Source of the DNA: Hahella sp050299855 | Lineage (GTDB): Bacteria > Pseudomonadota > Gammaproteobacteria > Pseudomonadales > Oleiphilaceae | NCBI GenBank assembly: GCA_050299855.1 | Contig: JBNKWQ010000048.1 | Location: 62,001 to 126,000, forward strand | Length of the DNA stretch: 64,000 nucleotides | Reading direction: 5' to 3' | Shown: positions 34,321 through 43,032 of the stretch, one piece after another | Layout: every line of letters starts with the position of its first letter | How positions within the stretch are numbered: position 1 is the first letter of the stretch | Translations under genes and position numbers: made by a program | Notes under the pieces: generated by a model | What the model was told of the DNA's origin: nothing | The model's database searches: none | What the model saw: only the letters and a program-made list of their open reading frames with translations

Positions 34321-35274
34321 TCAGGCTGTTTGATAGCTCGTATTATAAAGGTTCCGGTACAGTCTGAGCTTGTACTTCCAAGGAGTTTTATCCCAAGGAG
34401 TAAATCTTGGAAGCTGATATATATCAGAGCCAGGTTCGGAAACCCCCCAAGATGTGCTTACTGCACATTGAAACCCTGCGTCCTTAACCATGAGAGCATG
34501 CCGATTGTCGTAATCTTGCTTAGGTTTACCATTTGGGTATGCAAAGCTGGTTATTTCTTCCTGAAGCAGGTTTTCCAAGAAAGCCTTACCCCCGGAAATC
34601 TCTTCCTGCGCAGTTGCGTCAGAAATTCTACTTAGAATTGGGTGCGATTTTGTATGCCCACCGATCTCCATCCCTGCTGCCCGCATCTGTTTAACTTGCT
34701 GCGAACTCATCATAAGGTCGTCCGGTATTGCACCTTGCGCCACATCAGCGATACTGATACTGGCTGCCATTCGTTGGTCCGCTTCAAGATGTTTAGTCTT
34801 ACCTAACAGCTGCTTCACAACTTCCAGTTTTTGCTCTCTGCCACCCAATTCGACAACCCCAAGGTCCAGGTGCTTTAAATCAATTTTGTTATAGGAACTA
34901 TTTAAAACGCTATAGGAAATCCTGTCATTCCACATTATCCCGCCGTCGAGATAATCCGTAGCGATAAAAAAGGTGGCCTTCAATCCATTTTCCTGGAGTA
35001 TTGGTATCGCTCGACTATAGTTATCTTCGTATCCATCATCAAAAGTAACTACTGCAGCTCTCGGCGGGAGGCTGTTTTTTGTTAATGCTTCTGCCGCTTC
35101 TCTTAGAGTCAATACATTAAAATGCTTCCGTAATGCCCGCATCTGTAAACTGAACTGACTGATTGAAGGATCTCCAAAACCGATGTCTCCATCTGGTAAT
35201 ACACGATGATAGATTAAGATAGACAATTTATTTCTTGCAAATATACCTACCAATGCATTCTCTATAAACGTCAT
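34321..35274 (-). CDS. Polysaccharide deacetylase (NodB domain)
   Basis: A 317-residue deacetylase of the carbohydrate esterase 4 type. VTFDDGYEDNY (Asp79-Asp80) gives the catalytic base and metal site, GGHTKSHPILS the metal His, and SFAYPNGKPKQDYD the arginine/proline part. LSILIYHRVLPDG at the start is typical of membrane-associated sugar deacetylases. No signal peptide is seen. It likely removes acetyl groups from the exopolysaccharide or a precursor. Its start overlaps the sulfotransferase stop by four bases. It differs from the XrtA-type deacetylase at 61 kb. Confidence 0.9.
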   Translation of the reverse strand: MTFIENALVGIFARNKLSILIYHRVLPDGDIGFGDPSISQFSLQMRALRKHFNVLTLREAAEALTKNSLPPRAAVVTFDDGYEDNYSRAIPILQENGLKATFFIATDYLDGGIMWNDRISYSVLNSSYNKIDLKHLDLGVVELGGREQKLEVVKQLLGKTKHLEADQRMAASISIADVAQGAIPDDLMMSSQQVKQMRAAGMEIGGHTKSHPILSRISDATAQEEISGGKAFLENLLQEEITSFAYPNGKPKQDYDNRHALMVKDAGFQCAVSTSWGVSEPGSDIYQLPRFTPWDKTPWKYKLRLYRNLYNTSYQTA

Positions 35275-36197
35275 CTGATTAATTCCCTATCCTGTATACC
35301 TTTACCTTCAGCACTCTGGTTTTTAGGTCTACTTCTCCACATTAAATATTCTTTACCAGTAAGCTCTTCTAGTTGACTAATAGAATTATTGAACATCCCT
35401 TCCATCATTTCATATTCAATACCAGATATTTTAGGTACCTGCTGAGTTATGCGAGACGCCCCCCACTCCAAAAACTTTCTCGGCACTATAGGCTTAATGA
35501 GTTTTACCAAGGTGTTAATTCCACCAATTCGATTAAGAAGGGTGTTTAGCCGACCAAATAATCCACCATATACAAAAGATTTGTTTTGCCCGCCGTCTTT
35601 TACAAGTTCAATATCATCCCTTAGCCCCAAAAAAGTAAAACATGCCCTAGCAGTTTCGTATGGATTTTTTATGAACTCTTCGAAGGTAAGAAATAAAAAC
35701 TGACTTTTTGAAAAACGCTCCAAATACAATTCAATCTGACCGAAATAATGACTGGTTCTTAGATAATATGTGTCTTCCTTAATTGCTTCTTTGAAAGAGC
35801 GAGTCTCAGAACCAGCACGAACTTGGTGCCAGTATGCAGAAAAGGTACGATTTACTGGGTCCCGCATGATATAGATGAAGCGTGCATTAGGCACTACACT
35901 ATAAATATGCTCAACGACTCCATTAAAGTTACTCTCAACACCTTCATCCTGTGGAAAATATTTTGGCAAACAAGCACTTGTATAGCTGGTTGATGCGTCA
36001 AGGCATATTGCATTGGTATCGCTAAATTCGTCTTTAAAAGCGTCCAATCCTTTAGACCAAAACCTGGAGTAGATATCTGGTTCTTTTGATCTTGCAACAC
36101 AAATATCGGGATGTTGATCTAGCAGGCTTGCAAGCTGAGTGGTTCCAGATTTCTGAGACCCAATAATAAAAACTCCTGGCGGAAAACCTTTAGGCAC
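35271..36197 (-). CDS. Sulfotransferase, PAPS-dependent
   Basis: A 308-residue enzyme. PGVFIIGSQKSGTTQLASLL (8-27) is the 5'-phosphosulfate loop, and FIYIMRDPVNRTFSAYWHQ the 3'-phosphate-binding segment. It should sulfate a sugar hydroxyl of the polymer or its lipid-linked unit on the cytoplasmic side. The start is GTG with GGAG eight bases upstream. It is coupled to the deacetylase gene. A second sulfotransferase gene lies at 47.8-48.6 kb, so a sulfated exopolysaccharide is likely, which fits a marine habitat. Confidence 0.9.
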   Translation of the reverse strand: MPKGFPPGVFIIGSQKSGTTQLASLLDQHPDICVARSKEPDIYSRFWSKGLDAFKDEFSDTNAICLDASTSYTSACLPKYFPQDEGVESNFNGVVEHIYSVVPNARFIYIMRDPVNRTFSAYWHQVRAGSETRSFKEAIKEDTYYLRTSHYFGQIELYLERFSKSQFLFLTFEEFIKNPYETARACFTFLGLRDDIELVKDGGQNKSFVYGGLFGRLNTLLNRIGGINTLVKLIKPIVPRKFLEWGASRITQQVPKISGIEYEMMEGMFNNSISQLEELTGKEYLMWRSRPKNQSAEGKGIQDRELIR

Positions 36198-36319
36198 TTA
36201 ACTATCTCCAAATCACCTCAATAAATGACGTCACTGCGGCAGACGCAACCTTTTCTTCAATAAACAGTCATTTAATAACCATACAATCGAATCTACATAA
36301 TCTTATTGTGCATAACATA

Positions 36320-37291
36320 CTACGGATTATCTAACGGCAGGCTTGGCAAAAAGGGTACGGGATCAATCCCTGCCTTTTCTCGGCTTTCGAGCATCAGATT
36401 AAAACCTGGCAGTTCATCAACAGACTTTCCTATAATAGCGTTATTTCTTGCATTAACTTCATAAGATGGATCCTTAAGATGAAGAATTCTGTTAATATGA
36501 CGATCCAAAATGATCATATTACCCTCTAACGTAACCCGATTGATTTTGTGCAAAAACTTCCTTCCCTCCAGACCAAAACCAATGACATCAGTATTAGAAG
36601 AGGATGTACCTTGCTGTAATACAGAGTTCCGAACTATCAATTCACCACCGTTTGGAATGTCAATTAATCGACTGTCAATGCCATCTAAAGATGCTACTAC
36701 CGAGTTTTCTATGACCGTGAGGGAACCCCGGCTCTTTATCTCATGGCCCTCACCTTGACTTGATACAAAGACGCTATTTTTAATAAAAAGCTTTCCTTTG
36801 CCTGTAAAATAAATCCCATGCGCCCTACCCCCGTATCCCAAGCGCTCAAATTTACTCTTGTTAATCTCAATTAGCTCAGCATTCCTTGAAGCAAGAATTC
36901 CTTGCTGGCTATCATGGAAGTAAACGTTATCAAGATATAGCGATGGAGCCTCCAACCGTATGCAGGCTCCGTTCCCGTCTCGTACGCTAATGCTGTGACA
37001 TTCCAAGTTGTATATCCGAGTCCCGTCCCCTTTAATTACCAGGGCAGCTTTTCCTTTTGCAGCACTTCCAGCCATAACCGCGCCAGGAACAGCCATAATG
37101 GTGACATTTTGGGCTCTAAGTACAGCTGAGTATGGGTACTCGCCTTTCTCAATGTAGATCGTGTCTAACGATGCAACTTTTTTGAATGCCTCATTGAAAC
37201 TGTCTTTATCGTAAACCCTCCACTCCTTGGCGTGCGCGGAAAAGGAAACGAATAAGAATATCAACAACATACGAACGTGAAGTGAAGTCAT
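36320..37291 (-). CDS. Secreted right-handed parallel beta-helix protein
   Basis: A 323-residue protein. A signal peptide ends at SAHA (~residue 21). DKDSFNEAFKKVASLDTIYIEKGEY then opens a parallel beta-helix with turns such as VTIMAVPGAVMAG, LEAPSLYLDNVYFHDSQQG, GRAHGIYFTGKGKLFIKNSVF and LTVIENSVVASLDG. The fold is shared by pectate and alginate lyases, epimerases and polymer-binding proteins. I cannot assign a catalytic set, so it may be a lyase, an epimerase or a non-enzymatic periplasmic factor in polymer processing. It stands as a single gene between the sulfotransferase and hydrolase genes. Confidence 0.8.
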   Translation of the reverse strand: MTSLHVRMLLIFLFVSFSAHAKEWRVYDKDSFNEAFKKVASLDTIYIEKGEYPYSAVLRAQNVTIMAVPGAVMAGSAAKGKAALVIKGDGTRIYNLECHSISVRDGNGACIRLEAPSLYLDNVYFHDSQQGILASRNAELIEINKSKFERLGYGGRAHGIYFTGKGKLFIKNSVFVSSQGEGHEIKSRGSLTVIENSVVASLDGIDSRLIDIPNGGELIVRNSVLQQGTSSSNTDVIGFGLEGRKFLHKINRVTLEGNMIILDRHINRILHLKDPSYEVNARNNAIIGKSVDELPGFNLMLESREKAGIDPVPFLPSLPLDNP

Positions 37292-37400
37292 GGCAATTCC
37301 GTATCGGTTTAATCCCTATGTAACCCTACTCAAGGGAACACTAAATAGCTAGGTTATTGCAAGAATTGTACAAGGATAAAATTTGGAATAGGTTAAATCA

Positions 37401-38282
37401 TCAATGCTTCAGACAATTGACTGAAAACCTTTCAACTTGGGCTCTCCATGCAGCGGTTGAAAAAGTGTGGTTCGCTTCAGGGATTTCAAGTTTTGAGGTC
37501 AGTTTTTGCTGTAGAAGACCCTTCCATTCGTTATCCTGAGCAATTAACATTTTAAACTCGTCAGCAGTCAGATCATTGCCACTTAGGACCAAATTAAATT
37601 TGCCGTTAAAATTTACGAGACCATTTTTCATGGCAGCAACATAATTGCCCTCGTCATATTTCTTAACTTGATTATCAGAATCTTCCTTCAGATGACTATT
37701 CTTTTCATCACCTCCTAAAGCTTTCCTGATATTCCTGTAAAAATCTGCTAGTGAAGCAGCAATATTTAGGTCAAAGCCAATTACCTTTTTCCAGAAGGCC
37801 TTGCTCATAATACGTCTTAGATAGTATCTCTTTAGAATCACCTGAGCTTCTGATTTAACTTGGCGAACCCAGGGATTTAATGCAATGAGATGACTTATAC
37901 GTTTGTCATTTGTTGAATCGAGATAAAGTAAAGCCAATGATACAGCATCACATAACCCCCAGACTGCCACTGTCTCTGACTTTTGGTCATTGATAAAATA
38001 GTCAATTGCGACTTGAAGGTCCTGAACTGCTTCAAGAAAACTTTGGGCTTCCCCTGGGCTATCCCCCATACCCCCATAATCGAACCTAAGTACGGGTATA
38101 CCCTCGGAACATAAAGCTCTGGCCAATAACACAAACTGTCGATGACTACCAACCCGAGTCTGAGGCCCACCGACAACAAGCACTACTGGCGGACATAGCG
38201 GGTCCGACCGGACATCGGGCTCGTGGCTAATAGCGACTAACTTGCGATGGCCGCTATTAATGATTACAGGCTTTTCAAACAC
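37401..38282 (-). CDS. Alpha/beta hydrolase, exosortase A system-associated hydrolase 1
   Basis: A ~293-residue protein matching hydrolase 1 of XrtA loci: PVVLVVGGPQTRVGSHRQF, VLRFDYGGMGDSPGE and AVWGLCDAVSLALLYL (Cys in the place of the usual nucleophilic Ser), then a C-terminal His in EANHTFST. It probably acts as esterase or thioesterase with hydrolase 2 and the acyl carrier protein encoded upstream. The frame is open to a TTG at 38324, overlapping hydrolase 2 by 50 bases. A GTG at 38282 has GAGG six bases upstream and leaves an 8-base overlap, so I chose it. Confidence 0.85.
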   Translation of the reverse strand: MFEKPVIINSGHRKLVAISHEPDVRSDPLCPPVVLVVGGPQTRVGSHRQFVLLARALCSEGIPVLRFDYGGMGDSPGEAQSFLEAVQDLQVAIDYFINDQKSETVAVWGLCDAVSLALLYLDSTNDKRISHLIALNPWVRQVKSEAQVILKRYYLRRIMSKAFWKKVIGFDLNIAASLADFYRNIRKALGGDEKNSHLKEDSDNQVKKYDEGNYVAAMKNGLVNFNGKFNLVLSGNDLTADEFKMLIAQDNEWKGLLQQKLTSKLEIPEANHTFSTAAWRAQVERFSVNCLKH

Positions 38283-39192
38283 GCTTAGCCTCACTACCCT
38301 CAATTTTATTTGTCTCAGCATCAAACAACTGCTTTGGAGAATACTTAACGGAGCCGGATGGGTCTTCTGAATCGCCCTTGTATAGTCGTCTGATTTCTTC
38401 TATTGCATCAGGCGCTGTAGATATTTCTTGTGTAGACCAGAATGTATCGCCTACGCATAGATAATAACGTATGTCCCAGTCCGCTTCGGCTAGTTGCCCA
38501 AGATACTTTTCACTAATTGGCATCAAAGACGATTTAGGCTGAGGGTTGATTTCAAACCATGTTAGATTTCGTTCTCTGCCATTCACTCCGGTCATATCTG
38601 GAACCATCTCACTTAATTCCTTATAAAGACCTTTCGACACTGTGTAACCTGCCACCTCGGTCACACCGTCACTCTGCAGCTCATCCACTATATCCTGCAT
38701 TGTTAGCCTGGCCCCGGTTTTCTTCATCATATCTGCAGCAAGTCGTGTCCTGAAAAATTGACCTATAAACTGCTTTCCATTCAATATTGGATTCCAGAAA
38801 AAAACCTCATGAGCAGTAGACACTAATTCCTTTGACCCCAGAAACACGAGAGCCCCGGTTCGAACAGCAAGTATATCGATATCGCAGCCATAAGTTTCCT
38901 GAAGGTATTGCAAATAGATAAGAGTATCTTCTTGCCATAGAGCGATTAAGGCATCTCCGGAACTACCCTCACTATCCCCTGAACCATAAAAGTCCAGTAG
39001 AGCAACCCCAACGCCTATACCTGTCAATGCCTCAGATAATAAAGAAAACATATGACGAGACTTATTCATTTCCTCTCCGAATGGAGGCAAAATCAAAAGC
39101 ATTTTAGTCAGAGACAAAGATTCTTCCGGTATACGCTCTATACAGAAAATTCTTCCTTTCGCTGACTCAAGGAAATGGGGAATTATTTTCAT
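38275..39192 (-). CDS. Alpha/beta hydrolase, exosortase A system-associated hydrolase 2
   Basis: A 305-residue protein matching hydrolase 2 of XrtA loci: GRIFCIERIPEE, LLILPPFGEEMNKSRHMFSLL and VALLDFYGSGDSEGSSGDAL, followed by a long C-terminal part. It is diverged from classical serine hydrolases: the segment DILAVRTGALVFLG has Arg-Thr where the GxSxG nucleophile is expected, so catalysis is not certain. It lies between the acyl carrier protein gene (23 bases upstream) and hydrolase 1, with which it overlaps; the trio is a standard unit of these loci. Confidence 0.85.
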   Translation of the reverse strand: MKIIPHFLESAKGRIFCIERIPEESLSLTKMLLILPPFGEEMNKSRHMFSLLSEALTGIGVGVALLDFYGSGDSEGSSGDALIALWQEDTLIYLQYLQETYGCDIDILAVRTGALVFLGSKELVSTAHEVFFWNPILNGKQFIGQFFRTRLAADMMKKTGARLTMQDIVDELQSDGVTEVAGYTVSKGLYKELSEMVPDMTGVNGRERNLTWFEINPQPKSSLMPISEKYLGQLAEADWDIRYYLCVGDTFWSTQEISTAPDAIEEIRRLYKGDSEDPSGSVKYSPKQLFDAETNKIEGSEAKRV

Positions 39193-39215
39193 GGGAGTTT
39201 CGATATTTAAAAGAC

Positions 39216-39458
39216 TTAAAGCTTGGATTCAACAAAAGCGGTTAAAGATCCGATGGACTCAAAAGTTTCAGCACTAATTTCATCATCTTCAACAAAAATA
39301 CCTAAGTTTTCTTCGATTGAAGTAATGATACTTACCACCGCCATTGAATCGAACTCCGGAATTGCACCAAGCAATGATGTTTCTGCATCCCAGTCTTTGG
39401 TGTCATCTATTTGAAGGGTATCTGCTACAATTTGTTTCACTTGAGCCAGCAAGCTCAT
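39216..39458 (-). CDS. Acyl carrier protein of the XrtA locus
   Basis: An 80-residue acyl/peptidyl carrier protein. EFDSMAVVSI contains Ser38, the phosphopantetheine attachment site, in the usual DSM/DSL context, and FVEDDEISAETFESIGSL is the conserved helix III region. A strong AGGAGAG ribosome binding site precedes the ATG. With the acyl-CoA ligase (19 kb) and hydrolases 1 and 2 downstream it probably forms the acyl-activation branch of the exosortase A locus. Confidence 0.9.
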   Translation of the reverse strand: MSLLAQVKQIVADTLQIDDTKDWDAETSLLGAIPEFDSMAVVSIITSIEENLGIFVEDDEISAETFESIGSLTAFVESKL

Positions 39459-39562
39459 ACATCTCTCCTAGTGAATTATCTATTGATTTTGTTAAGAATT
39501 AATTGCTAATCGGTACAGCTTAACACTTGAATTCCAGTCATACCGTTAAATTTTCCCTACCT

Positions 39563-40762
39563 CTAGCAACCATTTAGAGGCATTTGTTGTATAGTACCAA
39601 TCAACCAATCTACCTGCTGATCACTCATACCCTGATGACACGGTAGCTGTATTAGACTGTTTTTTAACTGCCGTGTAAATTTACAATCGGAAACAGCCAC
39701 TTCCTCCCATCTCCAAACGGGCACGCGAGCATATTTAAGCCAAGGGAACTGCCTCTCTGGCCGGCTCAAGACCACTGGCACTACATAGGGAATATCAGGC
39801 TTAAATTCACTAAAAAGCATAGCCATATCTGGTCGCGAAGAAACTACTTCTTTTATACGCTCGAATATCGTACGTCTACTAGATACAAGTTTTTCTTTAT
39901 TAGTGCACCGAATTACCGCATTTAAAATTCCTGTATTTGCTAAGAGGGCTTCCGAGGATTTACACCAATGCAACACCTCCTTATTGCATGGCGCAGTTGG
40001 CTGTACTAGATCAATATCTTTGTCAATTCCTTCTAACTTTTCTCTTATAGCGGTCGCAGGAATAATTTCCAAATCCTGCGGTCTTTGATTGAATAAAAGT
40101 GACTTAAAATCTCTTAATTCCTGCTTAAGATTTAAACGAAACCCAATCAAATCAGAAATGTTCCCGTTTTGAACTATTCGACCTCCGTGCCCGCCAGGAA
40201 AAAATTTAGCACTACTAGCTACAGCAAAATCACCCTGAATGCCAGGCAACCTACTAGAACCAGTCGCCCCGAATGCATGCGCGCAATCCTCAATAACAAA
40301 GATATCGTTAGACTTTGCCCAATTAATTATTTCAGTAAAATCAATCACTCTCCCAAAGTAATGCACCAGGACAATCGCTATTACACTAGATACAGGAGTT
40401 TTCTTTAATACCTCAAAATCAGGCATCAACTGATCCGTCATTTTATAGAAAATGGGTCTGGCACCAACCATTACTGCGGGCTCTACCATCGAGGGGCAGT
40501 GATAAGAGGGCATTAGCACAGAGCCCCTGCCGTTGATTCCTTTCGCTATTTTCAACGCATAAAGAATCGCATATCGACCTTTTAAGGTTGTAATTGCATC
40601 ATTTTCGAGAAAGCGAGATTTGAATTTATCACAAGAATATTGATCACAACCAACTGACCTAGCCCCCGTAGTAACCGGCAACATCGTAAAACTAGGTTTT
40701 GGATAAGTACGTGCCAATTTGGGTAGAGCATAAAAATCTAATGTAGGAATTTCATCATTCAT
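39563..40762 (-). CDS. DegT/DnrJ/EryC1-family aminotransferase
   Basis: A 399-residue PLP enzyme of the sugar aminotransferase fold: SVLMPSYHCPSMVEPAVMVG, VIAIVLVHYFG, FVIEDCAHAFGA (Asp for the cofactor) and the lysine segment ASSAKFFPGGHGG. The usual PLP aminotransferases of this family make amino sugars. Here the C-terminal half is diverged (VPVWRWEEV, LPCHQGMSDQQVDWL), as in members found in exosortase loci. The substrate is not known. It is 105 bases upstream of the acyl carrier protein gene and downstream of two FemAB-like genes. Confidence 0.82.
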   Translation of the reverse strand: MNDEIPTLDFYALPKLARTYPKPSFTMLPVTTGARSVGCDQYSCDKFKSRFLENDAITTLKGRYAILYALKIAKGINGRGSVLMPSYHCPSMVEPAVMVGARPIFYKMTDQLMPDFEVLKKTPVSSVIAIVLVHYFGRVIDFTEIINWAKSNDIFVIEDCAHAFGATGSSRLPGIQGDFAVASSAKFFPGGHGGRIVQNGNISDLIGFRLNLKQELRDFKSLLFNQRPQDLEIIPATAIREKLEGIDKDIDLVQPTAPCNKEVLHWCKSSEALLANTGILNAVIRCTNKEKLVSSRRTIFERIKEVVSSRPDMAMLFSEFKPDIPYVVPVVLSRPERQFPWLKYARVPVWRWEEVAVSDCKFTRQLKNSLIQLPCHQGMSDQQVDWLIGTIQQMPLNGC

Positions 40763-40843
40763 GGCAAGAAATAGTTACCATTGAGTGGAACTAAAAATCA
40801 CAAGAGCTTGTTAAACGCCTTAGCTTCATGCACTGTCCTTTGT

Positions 40844-41911
40844 TTAATCAACTGCACTGTATTTTGGAGTACGGAACCAACGTCTTATTCGATAAGTTAG
40901 CGAAAGGACGCGGCCAATTAGCCGCCCTTTATTTATGCAGAAAAATCCATTTACTTCAAATGAACGGTCCATCCAATCTTTTTTGTATGCATCATCACCG
41001 TTCAAAAAATCAACTGTATCAATTTGATAATTTTCTACAGAGTGCTCCAACATTTTCCATGTAAGATAACTACCTACAGAGTATTTATGATAGTCAGGGT
41101 CATATGCGAGCTTAAAAATATAGGCGACATGCCCATCAACAAACCATAATTGTGAAGATACAGGTTTAGACTCCATATATAGAAGACCCAACATACACTT
41201 ATGGCTACGAGCCAAGTCCTGAACAACTTTTTCAATAAAAATCGGATACGGCTCTGCTATTTTCCAACTCTTGTTATAAACTACCCAATAGTCATTAATA
41301 CACTGCTTAATTTCTTCGGGATTGGAAAGAATAACAGCCCTCCCACCTTTAGATTCAATTTTCTTGCCCGACCTAAGCAATGTATTCTTTAATCTTGAAG
41401 GAAGTTTATCAAAGTACTCAGAAATCGAGTAAATATTGCAAGCCCAATTAACGCTATGATCATAGTTATCGACTAACCAACCATGCTTTTTGATCCAATT
41501 TAGAAATGCCCGTAGATTGACATCTTTTTCATGAACTGGTACGAAATGACAAACTTGAAACTGATCCAATTCGGCCCTAATAGAATTATATACTCTTTCC
41601 AATAAACATTTATTTTCTAAGGCATTATTCGACAAATAAAGGTCGAATCGAAAAAAATAATAGTTTGTTAAAGAAAATGCTGCACTTAGCCCCCAATAAT
41701 AAGTCTTCATAAGGGGTAACAACGCTAACGGGTTACCATCGTTAAAAACCACTAAATATGCAGGTCTAGAGCTTCCCCTTTTTAATACATGACGCTCGTA
41801 TCCTTCAAAATATGCTAGAGATGAGAAAGGATATAGATCACAAGTTTGAGCACAGAATTTTACTAAGACATCAGGAAATTCTGTGACCGAAGTGTACCAA
41901 TAAACATTCAT
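40844..41911 (-). CDS. FemAB/GNAT-like acyltransferase (cassette member 1)
   Basis: A 355-residue protein with a double-GNAT (FemAB-like) layout. GSSRPAYLVVFNDGNPLALLPL is the first half; RLKNTLLRSGKKIESKGG, LLYMESKPVSSQLWFV and KYSVGSYLTWKMLEHSV form the second. Such proteins in exopolysaccharide loci probably transfer acyl or aminoacyl groups to sugars. The base composition is AT-rich, like its neighbours to 51.5 kb. It precedes a second, related gene by 42 bases. Confidence 0.75.
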   Translation of the reverse strand: MNVYWYTSVTEFPDVLVKFCAQTCDLYPFSSLAYFEGYERHVLKRGSSRPAYLVVFNDGNPLALLPLMKTYYWGLSAAFSLTNYYFFRFDLYLSNNALENKCLLERVYNSIRAELDQFQVCHFVPVHEKDVNLRAFLNWIKKHGWLVDNYDHSVNWACNIYSISEYFDKLPSRLKNTLLRSGKKIESKGGRAVILSNPEEIKQCINDYWVVYNKSWKIAEPYPIFIEKVVQDLARSHKCMLGLLYMESKPVSSQLWFVDGHVAYIFKLAYDPDYHKYSVGSYLTWKMLEHSVENYQIDTVDFLNGDDAYKKDWMDRSFEVNGFFCINKGRLIGRVLSLTYRIRRWFRTPKYSAVD

Positions 41912-41953
41912 TTTAGAACACTTCGCTCAGTAAAACACACGAAAATTTTCAGC

Positions 41954-42994
41954 CTACTCTTCATGATCATCTGCTAAAGATGAAACTTTATCACTCTTTA
42001 TTATAATTCTTTTAAACCTCTTTAAAAGATTATAACTTCGTTGAATAAACATATTACGGTATAAACTTATATGATATATAGTCCGTGAGTCTGTTGCCCA
42101 ACTGACTTGCTCTTTCGTAGCATTAGTGTAAAACTCTATTCTCTCGACACGCTTTAATGAAAACTCCCTTTCTAGCAATTTATGCAATAGTATACGCCCA
42201 ACAGCATAATTCTTTTTACTTTCGTCAAAAGTTGTTTTTAAAACAATTAGAATATCGCTAGAGGCTACGCATATTCTTGAGGCAACAAGATTATCTCCAA
42301 AATATAGCTCATAGACTATAGCTTTCCCAACTTTAGCGTAATTCATTAAAAAATCAGTGTAAAACCCACCCTGTTTATTCTCAGGATGCAATGCTGTCCC
42401 TTCCCTGGCCTTCCATCCCGAGCTTTCAAGCAACCCATAACGGTCAATTGCTGCCTTCAAGTTAACTTCGTCTTCAATTACCCGCAAAGTCATGGGCTCT
42501 GGAAGCTCTTCTATCCGACTATAATACCTCTTAATATTCTTTTTTAAATTCTTAGATCGGCCATTCCAATACTCATCAAACTCTCCATCAAGGACAATTG
42601 ACGTTGTTACAGCATGTTCCTTCGTATCAAAATACTTCCACAATACTTTCTCCAAAGGCAAATATTTAGAGTCAATGCATAGCAGATCTATTTTTAAGCA
42701 AACTGGTAAAAATGAAAACAGATCTTTTATCAATGAAACGTCTAATTTGGTAAATGTAGATAATGAAATCTGAGCTTGAGAAGGTAAAAAACTGGAGTAC
42801 ACAAAAAAAGATTTACGAGTTAACAAAAAATAAGCATTGCTAGCTACACCCTTCGAATAGAAAACAAAGTTTGTAGAATCGCCAAACTTAACTATCAATT
42901 CCCGCCAAAATGATAATGAAAAAAATGGATTACTTTCAAACCCCTCACAATCCAATTTATCCTCTATAGTTTTTAGAATATCCAACTGATTCAT
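41954..42994 (-). CDS. FemAB/GNAT-like acyltransferase (cassette member 2)
   Basis: A 346-residue protein of the same fold as the gene downstream: YWNGRSKNLKKNIKRYYSRI, ESSGWKAREGTALHPENKQG, AIVYELYFGDNLVASRICV and KNYAVGRILLHKLLER are the typical C-terminal GNAT segments of this group. The WK.REGTA signature is common in exopolysaccharide-linked GNAT proteins. The substrate is unknown. It is 38 bases from the glycosyltransferase gene upstream, in one apparent minus-strand unit. Confidence 0.78.
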   Translation of the reverse strand: MNQLDILKTIEDKLDCEGFESNPFFSLSFWRELIVKFGDSTNFVFYSKGVASNAYFLLTRKSFFVYSSFLPSQAQISLSTFTKLDVSLIKDLFSFLPVCLKIDLLCIDSKYLPLEKVLWKYFDTKEHAVTTSIVLDGEFDEYWNGRSKNLKKNIKRYYSRIEELPEPMTLRVIEDEVNLKAAIDRYGLLESSGWKAREGTALHPENKQGGFYTDFLMNYAKVGKAIVYELYFGDNLVASRICVASSDILIVLKTTFDESKKNYAVGRILLHKLLEREFSLKRVERIEFYTNATKEQVSWATDSRTIYHISLYRNMFIQRSYNLLKRFKRIIIKSDKVSSLADDHEE

Positions 42995-43032
42995 AGTATA
43001 AATTACAACATTTCTGAATAATACATAGTTGA

